DNA of 64,000 bases, taken from NCBI RefSeq assembly GCF_014839835.1, contig NC_071642.1:7400052-7464051 (forward strand). Direction: 5' to 3'. The notes under the pieces are model-generated. The model worked only from the letters and a program-made list of their open reading frames with translations, did no database searches and was not told the DNA's origin. The position numbers and the translations under genes are program-made. The first letter of the stretch is position 1; every line of letters begins with the position of its first letter. Positions 26,016 to 37,130 of the stretch are shown here, one piece after another. This DNA is from Dryobates pubescens. Taxonomy: Eukaryota > Chordata > Aves > Piciformes > Picidae.

Positions 26016-26754
26016 GTAACCCTGCGGGGGGGGCTGTGGCTGGCTGGAAGCCGTGTCAGGGGGGTCTGCAGCCAGCAGGCCGCGGGGGGAGCTTTCCCAG
26101 GCGCGTCGGCAGAGGAAGCGCTGGGGCGGGAGCGGGGCGGCTGGTGCCGGAGGGTTGAGCTCCCCAGCGCGGGGGAAGGGACGGCTGCCTTCCTCCCCTG
26201 GTTCTGGCTGGGGGGGTAGACAAGGATACCGCTGTGGTTTCGGGGGTGAGAGCCACGCTGGCGTTTGCTGAGCGCTCCCGCGGTGCCCCTGCCCCGGGCA
26301 GGGCAGGGCAGGTCCTGGCTGCGCTCAGAGCCTCCCCTGAGTGCCTCCCTTTGGAAACTATCAGAGAGATTCAGCTCGTGTTTGCCTCTTGGAGCTCAGC
26401 ACGGAGCTCCTGAGCTGCTGCAGAGCAGAGGGAGTGAAGCCTGGTGGGCGCCGAGCCTTGAAGCCGAGCCCCGAGTGGTTTGGTTTAGCTTTGTCCTTCC
26501 CAGCTGCTCCCTGGTTGCTCACGGGAAGGGCAGAGCGGTTGGAGTGGGGACTGGAAGGGATTCCCAGGGAGGCAGCAGGGACGGCCTGGGACAGTCGGTG
26601 TGAGCCTGGGGTAGGTGAGAGGGGAATGAGGCAGTCATAAACCAGGCAGCTCCCAGATCTGCTTTTTGGCGTCTTCCCCTCCTGCACATCCACCCCCGGG
26701 TGTGCTGGAGGCTTGGAGAGGGCTCTTGGTGGATTTTGAGCCAAGAAGGGTGAG
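26016..26754. other. GC-rich start of the presumed TMEM230 intron 1
   Basis: CpG-rich up to about 26320, then ordinary unique sequence. No exon recognised. 27291-27534 and 27801-28197 are also blank. Confidence 0.5.
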
Positions 26755-27290
26755 GATCATAGAATGGCTCAGGCTGGAAGGGACCTCAGACATCAACTCC
26801 AACCTCCCTGCCGTTCCCAGGGACACCTCTCAACCAGACTCAGCTGCTCAAGGACTCATCCAACCTGACCTTGAACACCCCCAGGCAGGAGGCAGCCACA
26901 GCCTCCCTGGGCAGCCTGGGCCAGGCTCTCACCACCCTCACATTAAAGAGCTTCTTCCTCATCTCCACTCTGACCCTGCTCTGCCTCAGCTTCAAACCAT
27001 TCCCCCTTGGCCTGGCTCTAGACCCCCTCAGCAAAAGTCTCTCTGCAGCCTTCCTGCAGGATCCCTTCAGCTCCTGGCAGGCAGCTCTGAGGTCCCCCTG
27101 GAGCCTTCTCCTCTGCAGGCTGCACAGCCCCAGCTCCCTCAGCCTGTGCTCACAGCAGAGCTGCTCCAGCCCTTGGAGCATCTTTGTGGCCTCCTCTGGC
27201 CTCACTCCAGCAGCTCTGTGTCCTCCTAGGGACCCCAGAGCTGGAGGCAGGATTGGAGGTGAGGTCTGAGCAGAGCAGAGGCAGGGGGAG
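26755..27290 (-). mobile_element. CR1 LINE, young subfamily
   Basis: Antisense, from ATCATAGAATGGCTCAGGC to GAGGTGAGGTCTGAGCAGAG. It is very close in sequence to 9418-9950. Confidence 0.95.
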
Positions 27291-27534
27291 GTGTGACCCC
27301 CTGTAGCTAGGTGGCATTTCAAGCCACAGAAGTGTTTTGTCTGTACTTGTTTTTTGCTACAGAAACAGAATGTTCAGGGCATAAAATCAGAGGGACTTTG
27401 GAGCTTTTATTAAAGAAGTTAAATTTCCTGTGGGAGGAACAACTCTGATGGCAGGAGAGTATGCCAGCAACTGGCAGGAGACAGCAAAGGAGTTCAGTTC
27501 TGCTGGAGACTGAGTGTTGAGGAGCTGTCACCTT

Positions 27535-27800
27535 AGCTGCCAGGTGGCTCCATCACCTCCCTGGGCAGCTTGGGACGGTGTCTGAGAACCCCTTCAGGGA
27601 AGAAATTGTTCCTCATGTCCAATCTGAACCTCCCCTGGGGCAACTTGAGGCTATTCCCTCTTGTCCTGTCCCTTGTAAGAGACCAACCCCCACCTGGCTC
27701 CAACCTCCTGTTGGAGAAGGTGATGAGATCTTCCCTTAGCAGCCTCCTCTGAAGACTAAACCACTCCACTTCCCTAAGGAGCTGAGCTCCAAGGTGCAGC
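27535..27800 (-). mobile_element. CR1 LINE internal fragment
   Basis: Antisense, lacking the 3' tail (starts at the CAGGTGGCTCCATCACCTC region), ending near AAGGAGCTGAGCTCCAAGG. Confidence 0.85.
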
Positions 27801-28197
27801 TCCGAGCTGGCTCTGCCCCTGTGCCCAGGACTGTCACTGCTGGCAGCCAAACCTCTGGGTTGGGCTTCCTGTCTTGGGGGCAGCTGCAGGGCAAGGTTCT
27901 GCTGTAACTAAATAAAGCTGTGGCCTGGAGCTGCCTCCCTCACAACCAGACAGCAGTGCCCCATGTGCTGCTCTTCGGCTTACCTCATCCCTAATCCCTC
28001 CAGCCCCTGCTGAGTCATAGCTGGAGCTGGCTGGCTCTGAGGGCTCCCTCCCAGCCTACTGCCCCAGGAGGGATTTTTGTCAGATGGATCTCTTGCAAAA
28101 CCCCCTGAGGGCTGAACAGCCTCTTTGTTCCTTTCCTGCTCTGGGGTTGTTTGTCAGAGGCCACCTTCAGACATAGCTGCAGCTCAGGCATCTCCCA

Positions 28198-28353
28198 GAG
28201 GAGCTGTGGAGGCTCCAAGCCTGGAAGTGTTGAAATCCAGGTTAGAGGAGGCCTGGAGCAGCCTGGGCTAGTGGGAGGTGTCCCTGCCCGTGGCAGGGGG
28301 GTGGAACTGGATGATCTTTAGTGTCCCTTCCAACCCAAACCCTTCTTAGATTC
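28198..28353 (+). mobile_element. CR1 LINE 3' fragment
   Basis: Sense tail with GGAGGTGTCCCTGCCCGTGG, ending CCCTTCTTAGATTCA. It meets an opposite copy tail to tail. Confidence 0.9.
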
Positions 28354-28442
28354 ATAAAATGGTTTAGGTTGGAAGGGACCTCAAAGATTATCTCATTCCA
28401 CAACCCCTGCCATGGGCAGGGACACCTCCCACCAGCCCAGGT
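28354..28442 (-). mobile_element. CR1 LINE 3' tip
   Basis: Antisense 3' terminus (AAATGGTTTAGGTTGGAAGG) of about 90 bases, tail to tail with the preceding copy. Confidence 0.9.
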
Positions 28443-28451
28443 TGGTGAAAT

Positions 28452-28652
28452 ACTGGAGGGGTGGTGAGACACTGGGACAGGCTGCCCAGGGAGGTGGTTG
28501 AGGCTCCATCCCTGCAGACACTCAAGATCAGTCTGGATGTGTCCCTGGGCAGCTGAGCCAGCTGGAGGTGTCCCTGCTGAGTGCAGGGAGGTGGACAAGA
28601 TGCCCTTGGAGGGTCCCTTCCAACCTGCTGCAGTCTGTGACTCTGTGATCCC
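28452..28652 (+). mobile_element. CR1 LINE 3' fragment
   Basis: Sense, GACAAGATGCCCTTGGAGGG subfamily, ending GTGACTCTGTGATCC. Confidence 0.9.
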
Positions 28653-28911
28653 CAGCAGACTCTCTGGCAGCCATGTCCACACTGCAGTTGTTTCTGGGCT
28701 CAAACTCCTCACCCCTGCAGTGCCTGAGGCTAAAATACAGAGCTTTGGGTGAAAAGATCTCACTGATGAAGAAACAAAGCTGTACAGGTGGTGGTGGGAA
28801 AGCTTTGGTTTCTTTCCAGCTTGCTCCATGTCCCTCTGACCCAGTTTGCTGTGGGGTTCTTGCTGCTCTCTCTGCCTGCCAGGTCCGAGCTGCTGCCCAG
28901 GCTTCCCTGGC

Positions 28912-31900
28912 ATGATGCCGTCCCGTACCAACCTCTCTGCTGGGATTCCCAGCAGCAAAGTCAAGTACTCCAAGCTCTCCAGCACTGATGATGGCTACAT
29001 TGACCTGCAGGTAAAGCACAGAATGGGCTGCTCTAAAGCTCACCCAGTCCAGCCCCCCTGCAGTCAGCAGGGACATCCTCCACTACATCAGGTTGCCCAG
29101 AGCCCTGTTGAGCCTCACCTTGTATCTCTTCAGGGACAGAGCCTCAACCACCTCCCTGGGCAGCCTGTTCCAGTAGCTTCATGGTGCAGAACTTGTTCCT
29201 AACAATAGAAGTCGTGGGCAGGGAAACCTTTGTGCTGCTGCTCTGACTGGGCACTGCCAGGAAAGGCTGCTACAGCTTCCCTGCTTTGTTGTTCCTCTCC
29301 AGCAGGGCAGCCCCAGCTCAGAGGTGCAGACCTAGCTGCCAGCCACCACTTCAGCCTCTCTCCTCCAGAGAGCCCCAGAGAGCTGAACTGGAAGCAGGTT
29401 GCTCCTTTCCTGTGGTCAGGTGCATGCCTTTGGAGGGAGGTGAAACTCAGAGCAGACCTGGAGGTGCTGGGTGTGAGCCTTGGCTCAGTGAGGCCTCCAT
29501 GGGCAGCATCCCTCACAGAATAGGTTGGGAGGGACCTTAAAGCTCATCCAGTTCCAACCCCTTGCCATGGGCAGGGACACTTCCCACCAGCCCAGGCTGC
29601 ACAAGGCCTCACCCAGCCTGGCCTTGAACACCTCCAGGGAGGAGGCAGCCCCAGCCTCCCTTGGCAACCTGTTCCAGTCTCTCCCCACTCTCAGTGTAAA
29701 GAACTTCTTCCTCATCTCCACTCTCAGTCTGCCCTCTCCCAGCTCAAAGCATTGCCCCTTGTCCTGACACTCTCAGCCCTTGTCAAAAGTCCTTCTCCAG
29801 CTCTCCCTGGAGCCCCTTCAGGTAGTGGAAGGCTGCTCTGAGCTCTCCCTGGAGCCTCCCCTTCAGAAGAGCCCTTGCAGAGCCCTGTAGGGCTGCCTGA
29901 CTTTGTGCCTTTTCCTCTCTGCTAGCCGTGGGATTGTGCCTGTGCCATGGTGGGAAGAGAAGTGCCCAGAGTTTAGCTGTCTAACATTTGGGGTTGTTTT
30001 TCCCATGCAGTTCAAGAAGAGCCCTCCAAAGATCCCCTACAAGGCCATTGCCCTGGCTATTGTGCTCTTCATGATCGGGACCTTCCTCATCATCATCGGC
30101 GCCCTGCTCCTGGCAGGATACATTAGCAAAGGTGTAAGTGCTCTGACTCCACTTCTGCTAAGGGCTCTGCATTCCTCACCCATTCCTCAAAGCCTGCTGA
30201 CAGCTGCCAGGTTCAGGGGACAAACTGAGAGCCAAGGGCCTGTGGGAAAATTGTGACCCCCTCCTGCTCACTGCTGCTGCTGGCAGCTCTTCCTCTGCCA
30301 GCAGAGCTCTCTGATGTCTGCAATTAGAGAGTCTGGGGCAGGTTCGTGGCAGGCTTGGAGACCTGCCAGGGAGGGCTGAGTGTCTCTGTCCTCCCTGGGG
30401 TATGGTTTCATTTGATGCAGTGTCCCTGCAGAGGTCAGCTTGCTGTCCTGGAAAAAGTTCATGCTGGGATCATCACTCTTCTGGTGGTGATCAGAGTGTG
30501 GCTCAGGTTGGAAGTGACCTCAGAGATCATCTCCAACCTCCAACCCCTGCCGTGGGCAGGAACATCTCTCAACTCAGTTTGGCTGCTCAAGGCCTCATCC
30601 AGCCTGGCCTTGAACACCCCCAGGCAAGAGACAGCCACAGCCTCCCTGGGTAGCATGTGCCAGAGTCTCACAACCCTCACATGGAAGAACTTCTTCCTCA
30701 GCTCCAGTCTGATCCTGCTCTGCCTCAGCTTCAAACCATTCCCCCTTGGCCTGGCTCTTGACCCCCTCAGGAACAGTCTCTCTGCAGACTTCCTGGAGGA
30801 TCCCTTCAGCTGCTGGCAAGCAGCTCTGAGGTCCCCCTGGAGCCCTCTCTGCTGCAGGTATCACCTGCAGGAGATGCCAGAGTGCTACCTAGGACACAGC
30901 AGCACTTATCTCTGTTTCTGCTCCACTGGCAGCAGCTCTGATGTTTGTGGTTCACTTGGTGCTCCTCCATGGCACACTTCCCCTTTTCCCTTGTGCCATA
31001 TGGAGCTGGTTTCTGGTTGGCAGCTGCTACTCACCATGGTGGAAGCAGCAGCAGGTTGGCTCTGTGGGAGCAGCCTGGGCACAGGCAGAGGAGCTCCCCC
31101 AGCCAAGCAGGCAGTGCCCAGCCTGGGGCTGCCAGTGTTATTCTGTGCTGAGTGTAAGGAGCAGCCTCTCCTGTCCAAAGGAGAAGTTCTGTTGAGGGTT
31201 TCCTGTAGCCACGAGGAGGTGCTGGGGAGAGGACTTAAAGCTCAGCCTGGAGACATTTCTGATCCCAGATGAATTCCTGTGTGTTGTCAGCTGGCTCTTA
31301 GGGATTCATGGATTCACAGAATGGGTTGGGAGGAGGCATCCCTGGGCAATCTATTCACAGAGTCACAGAATGCTGAAGGTTGGAAAGCAGCTTTTAAGAC
31401 ATTGACTCCATCTGTAACCCACATCCCATGACCACTGAACCATACCCTGAAGCACCACAGTGCAGCTTGTCAAACACCTCCAGGGATGGGGACTCCACCA
31501 CCTCCCTGGGCAGCCTGTTTCAACTCCTCACCACTTGCTCAGTAAAGAAATTTTTCCTCATGCCCAACCTAAACCTCCCCTGGCACAGCTCAGCTCATTT
31601 CCTCTTGTCCTGTCACTGACCCCACCTCACTCCAGCCTTCTTCCATGTAGCTGTAGAGAGCAGTGAGGTCTTCCTTCAGCCTCCTCTTCTCTAGACAGCC
31701 CCAGCACCCTCAGCTGTTCCTTGTTTGACACCCTCCAAACCTCTCCCTAGCCTCTTTGCTCTTCTTTGGACACCCTCCAGCCCCTCCATGTCTTTCCTAT
31801 CCTGTGGTGCCCAGAACTGGCTCCAGCACTCAAACTGTGGCCTCACCAGTGCTGAGTCCAGGGGTGCCATCACTGCCCTGCTCCTGCTGCTCACAGTGTT

Positions 31901-32896
31901 CTTGATCCAGGCCAGGCTGCTATTGGCCTTCATGGCCACCTGAGCACACTGCAGGCTCATCACAGCATCACAGAACATTAGAGGTTGGAAGGGACCTCCA
32001 GACATCATCCAGTCCAACCCCCCTGCCAGAGCAGCAGCACCCAGGGGAGTCTGCACAGGAATGCGTCCAGGTGAAAGTCTCTCTAGAGAAGGGGACTCCA
32101 CAACCTCTCTGGGCAGCCTGCTCCAGGGCTCTGTCACCCTCACACCAAAGAAGTTTCTCCTCAGGCTGAACTGCAACCTTCTCTGTTCAAGTTTGTATCC
32201 ATTGGTCCTTGTCCTATTATTCCTGTGCACCATCCGAAAGAGATTGCCCCCCTCCACTTGATATTGGTAGATACCCCTTAGATATTGGTAGACATTGATC
32301 AGATCCCTCTCAGCCTTCTCTTCTGCAGACCAAACAGCCCCAGGGCTCTCAGTCTCTCTCCACAGGGGAGATGCTCAAGCCCCCTAAGCACCCTCGTGGC
32401 TCTCTGTTGGACTCTCTCCAGCAGGTCTCTGTCTCTCTTGACCTGGGGAGCCCAGAACTGGAGCCCAAAGCTGCTGTCAACCAGCACTCCCAGATGCTTT
32501 CCCCTAGTGTCAGTGTCTCACCATAGAATCACAGAGTGGGTTGGAAGGGACCTCCAAAGCTCTTCCAGACATCTCCACCAGATCAGGCTGCCCAGAGCCT
32601 GCTGAGCCTCACCTTGAATCTCTCCAGGGACAGAGCCTCGGCCACCTCCCTGGGCAACCTGTTCCAACCGATGCTGAAGAGCTGAGGCAGGGCTTCAAGG
32701 AGAGAGCTCCCCAGAGCCATGTCTCTCACTGCAGCCTCCTGTCTCTCCTCCACAGGGCTCAGACCGTGCCATCCCCGTGCTCATCATTGGCATCCTGGTG
32801 TTCCTGCCAGGCTTCTACCACCTGCGCATTGCCTACTACGCCTCCAAGGGCTACCGCGGCTACTCCTACGACGACATCCCCGACTTTGATGACTGA
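28912..32896 (+). CDS. TMEM230: TMEM230, two-pass vesicle membrane protein, three coding exons, complete
   Basis: Coding exons are 28912-29010, 30011-30133 and 32756-32896 (99, 123 and 141 bases; 120 codons plus stop), all GT-AG and all phase 0. The protein starts [20 protein letters not shown] and ends [10 protein letters not shown], nearly identical to human TMEM230. Two hydrophobic segments are at about residues 45-70 (exon 2) and 80-103 (exon 3), with both ends expected in the cytosol. The protein is found on secretory, recycling and synaptic vesicles and acts in vesicle trafficking. Tyr29 and Arg78, positions reported (and disputed) as altered in familial Parkinson disease, are both conserved. 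The coding exon appears to begin after an acceptor at 28881-28882, so the first exon is non-coding. Introns are loaded with antisense CR1 copies. It follows PCNA on the same strand, as in human. Confidence 0.97.
29017..29208 (-). mobile_element. CR1 LINE 3' fragment abutting the TMEM230 exon 2 donor
   Basis: Antisense. The CR1 3' terminus (CACAGAATGGGCTGCTC) begins six bases after the end of the coding exon, right after GTAAAG. Confidence 0.88.
29513..29875 (-). mobile_element. CR1 LINE in TMEM230 intron
   Basis: Antisense, from CACAGAATAGGTTGGGAGG to CCTGGAGCCTCCCCTTCAG, about 135 bases before the next coding exon. Confidence 0.94.
30487..30858 (-). mobile_element. CR1 LINE in TMEM230 intron, young subfamily
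   Basis: Antisense, with CCCCTTGGCCTGGCTCTTG and the related block of the 9418/26755 group. Confidence 0.93.
31312..31345 (-). mobile_element. CR1 LINE 3' tip
   Basis: About 30 bases of antisense terminus (GATTCACAGAATGGGTTGGG) just before a longer copy. Confidence 0.65.
31353..31960 (-). mobile_element. CR1 LINE in TMEM230 intron
   Basis: Antisense, about 600 bases, from CAGAGTCACAGAATGCTGAAG to the TGGCCTTCATGGCCACCTG region, which is upstream ORF2 sequence. Confidence 0.93.
31963..32475 (-). mobile_element. CR1 LINE in TMEM230 intron
   Basis: Antisense, beginning CACAGCATCACAGAACATTAG immediately after the previous copy, ending GGGAGCCCAGAACTGGAGCC. Confidence 0.93.
32522..32675 (-). 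mobile_element. CR1 LINE 3' fragment near the last TMEM230 exon
   Basis: Antisense, CATAGAATCACAGAGTGGG to GGGCAACCTGTTCCAACCG, ending about 80 bases before the exon. Confidence 0.9.
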
Positions 32897-33945
32897 ACCC
32901 TGGCATTAGTGGTGTAATTGGCTGGGTGGTAAGAGCTGTTAGTCACCCTGCCTAGGCCAGAGGGGACCTGTACCATTGTAGGTGAAGTTTCTCAGTCACA
33001 GGACCAGGTTTGAGGTGTTGCAGGCTTTTCGCTTGGGGGCTTGAATCTGGCACCGGGCAAAGGGCAGCGTGGACGGGGAAGGAGTTGGGGGTTGGTTGTG
33101 GTTTTCCTCTTGTGGTTCCATAATGCTTGTATGAAGTTCTTCTTGGGCAAGACAATTGTAAGCAGTTATCCCCCAATAAGCTGAAGCAAAGCAGCACAGA
33201 GACCTCTTCCCTACCTGTTTGTGGAGCTGAGGTTCGGTCTCGGTGAGGTGGTTGTTATTGTTGGCTTCACCTTTGCAGACCGATGCCACAGCTCAGCTCT
33301 CCTTCTGCTCCATGTCACAAATGCTTCTGAGCTCCTTGTCCTCTGCTTCTCTGGACCAACACAAGTCAGATGCCTGCAAGAGGAAGGGGAAAACTGCACT
33401 TGCATGAGATTTCCACCTCGTGCATTGGCACAGCTCCTCAGGCCAGGCTGACCAAGACATTCCCTCAGCAAACAGCCCCTGGAGGCCTCCTCCCATGCCA
33501 CTAACTCTGGGCAACATCTACTGATGCTTCTAAAGGGCTGGTGTTGGATTTTGGCTTCTTGATGTAAAGGAACCAAGTGGAAATAGGGAGAAAAATTGGA
33601 ATCTGGACCAGGACTTGAGTGTCCAAATCCCAAATCTCTTGGCTTTGGCCAGTGTGGAGGCCCTTGAATTCCAGCTGTCCTTTTGTCCCTGCCTGTGCAG
33701 AACTCCCCAGCCCAGCAGAGAGGAGCTCTCTGTGTGGCTGGTCCTGAACAAATCCCGTTGTTGCTGTTGTTGTCTAGCTGACTTCAGCCAGGAAAGACAG
33801 ATTGGTGCCTCTGCCTCATGTGAAGTAAGGTCTGTCCCTCTCCTGAAGCAGGAATGAACTCAGTGTCCTGGAGAACAAGGATGTGATAAGCAGTGATGCA
33901 AGCAGCTGTATTTAATACAAATAAACTTCACTCTATTCTATGTAC
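32897..33945 (+). other. TMEM230: TMEM230 3' untranslated region
   Basis: About 1 kb of unique sequence with no CR1, from the TMEM230 stop to the AATAAA near 33920. Freedom from CR1 in so loaded a region fits a transcribed, constrained 3' UTR. Confidence 0.7.
33920..33925 (+). terminator. TMEM230 poly(A) signal AATAAA
   Basis: Canonical AATAAA in an A/T-rich setting, followed by TGTACAGAGCTGAGCTTTGT, a reasonable downstream element. No earlier canonical signal is seen in the 3' UTR. Confidence 0.7.
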
Positions 33946-34369
33946 AGAGCTGAGCTTTGTCCTTCACACACTCCCAGATCTTGGTGTGCACTGAAAAAGT
34001 CCTCAGGGCACACAGATGAAGGCTTTAGCTGAACCTGCTGCTTCCAGTCACTGATGTAGACCCCAATCAGCATCAAGCTTTGCCGAGCCAGCAGCTTTGC
34101 ACAGCTCCATCTGCTCTTCAGGACCCCTGGCTGGCTTTGGGGCAGGGCTGGGGAGCTGGGATTACTCTCCCCAGTGCCCTGGGTGCCCCTGAGGCAGGTC
34201 AGGATTTGCTTTTAGAACCTCAGACAAGGTCTTTATTAAATGTACAGAGACCTCAGCCTGCTGATGGCTCTGGTTCAGGCTCCAAAAGTCCTTCTGTTGT
34301 GTGATGCTGACAGGAGCAGTGTCTGTCTGATTATGGCTCTCAGGCTGGTGCTGTGCTACTGATCCTTCA

Positions 34370-34885
34370 GACTCATGGAATGGTTTGGTTTGGAAGGGAT
34401 CTTAAAGCTCATCCAGTTCCAACCCCCTGCCATGGGCAGGGACACCTCCCACCAGCCCAGGCTGTTCAAGGCCTCATCCAGCCTGGCCTTGAACACCTCC
34501 AGGGAGGAGGCAGCCACAGCCTCCCTGGGCAACATGCTCCAGTGTTTCCCCACCCTCACTGCAAAGAATTTCTTGCTCATATCCGTTCTCAGTCTCCCCT
34601 CTCTCAGCTCAAAGCCATTGCCCCTCTTCCTGGCACTCCTAGGTCTCCTGGAGCCCCTTTAGGCTGCTCTAAGGTGTCTCTGGAGTCTTCTCCAGGCTGC
34701 ACAGCCCCAACTCTCTCAGCCTGGCCCCACAGGGGAGGTTCTGCAGCCCTCTGATCATCTTGGTGGCCTCCTCTGGAGCCTCTCCAGCAGCTCCAGGTCC
34801 TTCTTGTGCTGGGAGCCCCAGAACTGGAGGCAGTGCTGCAGGTGGGGTCCTGGGCTGCTCTTGCTGCTTGGATGCAGCCCTGCAG
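34370..34885 (-). mobile_element. CR1 LINE, 5'-truncated
   Basis: Antisense, from CATGGAATGGTTTGGTTTGG to GGCAGTGCTGCAGGTGGGG and slightly beyond. A short gap occurs at the CCTTTAGGCTGCTCTAAGG region. Confidence 0.94.
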
Positions 34886-35696
34886 CTGTTGCAGCCACTG
34901 CTGTGAGTGCAGAGCAGGTCCATGGAGCTGCTGAGGTGAGCACAGTGCTGGATGCAGGCCTTGCTCTGCCAGTACTCCTAAAATTGCCTTTTTTCCTCCT
35001 CCAATGTTCTTGCTCAAACCCAAAGCCTGAGCCAAGATCTGTTTTTAACCTCCTTCTCTTCCCTCATTTGACTTAATTGGTTTGTGAGTGCCCTGGTGCT
35101 GCACTCTGAGCAGCAGCTGAGTGAATTCAGGATCTCCCTTCCCATCTCTGAAGGTGACAGTGATGCACATTGTCTCCTGCTCTGCTGTGTCACCCCAGCC
35201 CTCACGTCCCTGCTGGCCCCACAGCAGCTCTGCTCCCCAGATGCTGTCAGGTTCTGCCCTTGGCAGCGGCTGGGATGTGTCAATTAGAGCTGGGCCTGGC
35301 CAGGAGCGAGGCTGCTGACGCAGAACCATGAATCAGCCTCTATCAGGGGATAAGAACAGGGATTTGTTTGGTTTGAGGGAAAGGGGAGGGAAGTTTAGAT
35401 GGAGAAGGAAAAGAGGGAGGCAGAAGATGCTTTCAAGTGGGGCTGGTGAGATGCAGAAGGCTGGGGAGCCTGAGCTGACTGGGAAGGGTAAATAAAGGGG
35501 GCAGGAGAAGGCCATGGAGCAAAGGGGAGAAAGTGCTTGCTCTTGGCTAGAGAGAAGCAGAGTCCTCAGGCAGCAGAGGGCACAAGTGACAGTCCCTGCC
35601 CCAGGGCTCGCAGGGCTGTGTCAGGGATGGCCACAGGGAAACCTCTCTGCAGGGATTGGCTCACATTTAATGTGGAAAAATTGGACACTTCTGGGC
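34886..35696. other. Unique intergenic block
   Basis: No gene or repeat recognised. A purine-rich stretch lies at 35375-35520. 33946-34369 and 35933-36417 are also blank. Confidence 0.5.
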
Positions 35697-35932
35697 TCCC
35701 ACAGCCTCCCTGGGCAGCCTGTGCCAGTGTCTCCTCACCCTCACTGGGAAGAATTTCTTCCTCATCTCCAGTCTAAATCTGCCCTTCTCAAGCTTCAATC
35801 CATTCCCTCTCGCCCTGTCACTCCCAGCCCTTGTCTAAAGTCCCTTCCTGGCTTTCTTGTAGGCCCTTTTCAGGTATTGGAAGGCTGCTCTAAGGTCTCC
35901 CTGGAGGCTTCTTTTCTCCAGGCTGCATCTCA
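35697..35932 (-). mobile_element. CR1 LINE internal fragment
   Basis: Antisense, lacking the 3' tail; starts CCCACAGCCTCCCTGGGCAG and ends near TCTCCAGGCTGCATCTC. Confidence 0.88.
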
Positions 35933-36417
35933 GAGAGCTTTGGTTTGCCTCTGCCAGCTCAGGGAGGTCAGCACTCCTGCCTGCATTTGCTGCCTTCTCT
36001 ACCTGGTGGAATGCTCTTTGCCTTTTCCTGGAGCCCTGCATCCAGCCCAGCCAGGACGTGGTGCTCGGGGCAGCTGCCAGGCTGTGTGCTGCGCTCCCTG
36101 GGCACATCCACAGGGTTTCCTCTCTCCTTCCTCCTCTCACCAGCAGCTGAAGGCTTTCAGGAATGTTGGATTTAACTTAAAATAGACCAGACAGTTCAGT
36201 AGGGCCACGACAGATTCCTCCCTCCTAGGAGAATTGGCTTTGTTCTGAAGTGGAGCCAAGGGTCAAGGAGGACACAAAACTTCCTGGGAAAACACAAAAC
36301 TCCTTGGGAAAAAACAGCTCCATTGTGGATTAGAAATGATTGTCTCCAAATGAGTTTGCTGACTCTCTGCTCCTCCAGGCTCAGGCAGACAGAGCTTTGT
36401 GCTGGGTAGGTACTTCT

Positions 36418-37130
36418 CACAGATTCACAGAAGGCATCAGGTTGAAAGGGACCCTCCAAGGGCACCTTGTCCAACCCCCCTGCACTCAGCAGGGACACCT
36501 TCAACTGGAGCAGGCTGCCCAGGGACACATCAGATCTGATCTTGAATGTCTGCAGAGATGGAGCCTCCACCACCTCCCTGGGCAGCCTGTCCCAGTGTCT
36601 CCCCAGCCTCACTGTGCAGAACTTCCTCCTGATGGCCAAGCTAAACCTCCCCTGCTCCAGTTCCAAACCCTTGCCTCTCATCCTATCCCTACAGGCCCTT
36701 CTGAACAGTCCCTCCCCAGCCTGCCTCTAGGACACCTTCAACTATTAAAATGCAGCTCTGAGGTCTCCCTGGAGCCTTCTCCAGGCTGAACAGCCACAAC
36801 TCTCCCAGCTTGTCCCCACAGCAGAGGTTCTCCAGCCTCTGATCATCTTGGTGGTCTCTGGACCCTCTCTAGCAGCTCCAGGTCTCTCTTGTGTTTGGGG
36901 TCCCACAGCTGGACAACCTGCAGGTGAGGTCTCCCCAGAGCAGAGCAGAGGGGCAGGATCCTCTCTGTCCAGCTCTGGCCACGCTGCTTTGGATGCAGCC
37001 CAGGCTGATCCTTGGCCTCCTGTGCTGCCAGTGCCCATTGCTGGCTCCTATCAGCTTCTCCCCCACCAGCACCTCCAAGTCCTCCTCTGCAGGGCTGCTC
37101 TCAATCTCATCACCCCCAGCCTGGATTGCT
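36418..37130 (-). mobile_element. CR1 LINE, 5'-truncated, about 710 bases
   Basis: Antisense, TCCAAGGGCACCTTGTCC subfamily, running to GCTCTCAATCTCATCACCCC in the upstream ORF2 region. Confidence 0.95.

Noticed and set aside
27911-27916. AATAAA as a gene end
   Set aside because: Lies in the presumed TMEM230 intron 1 with no exon before it; such hexamers occur by chance.
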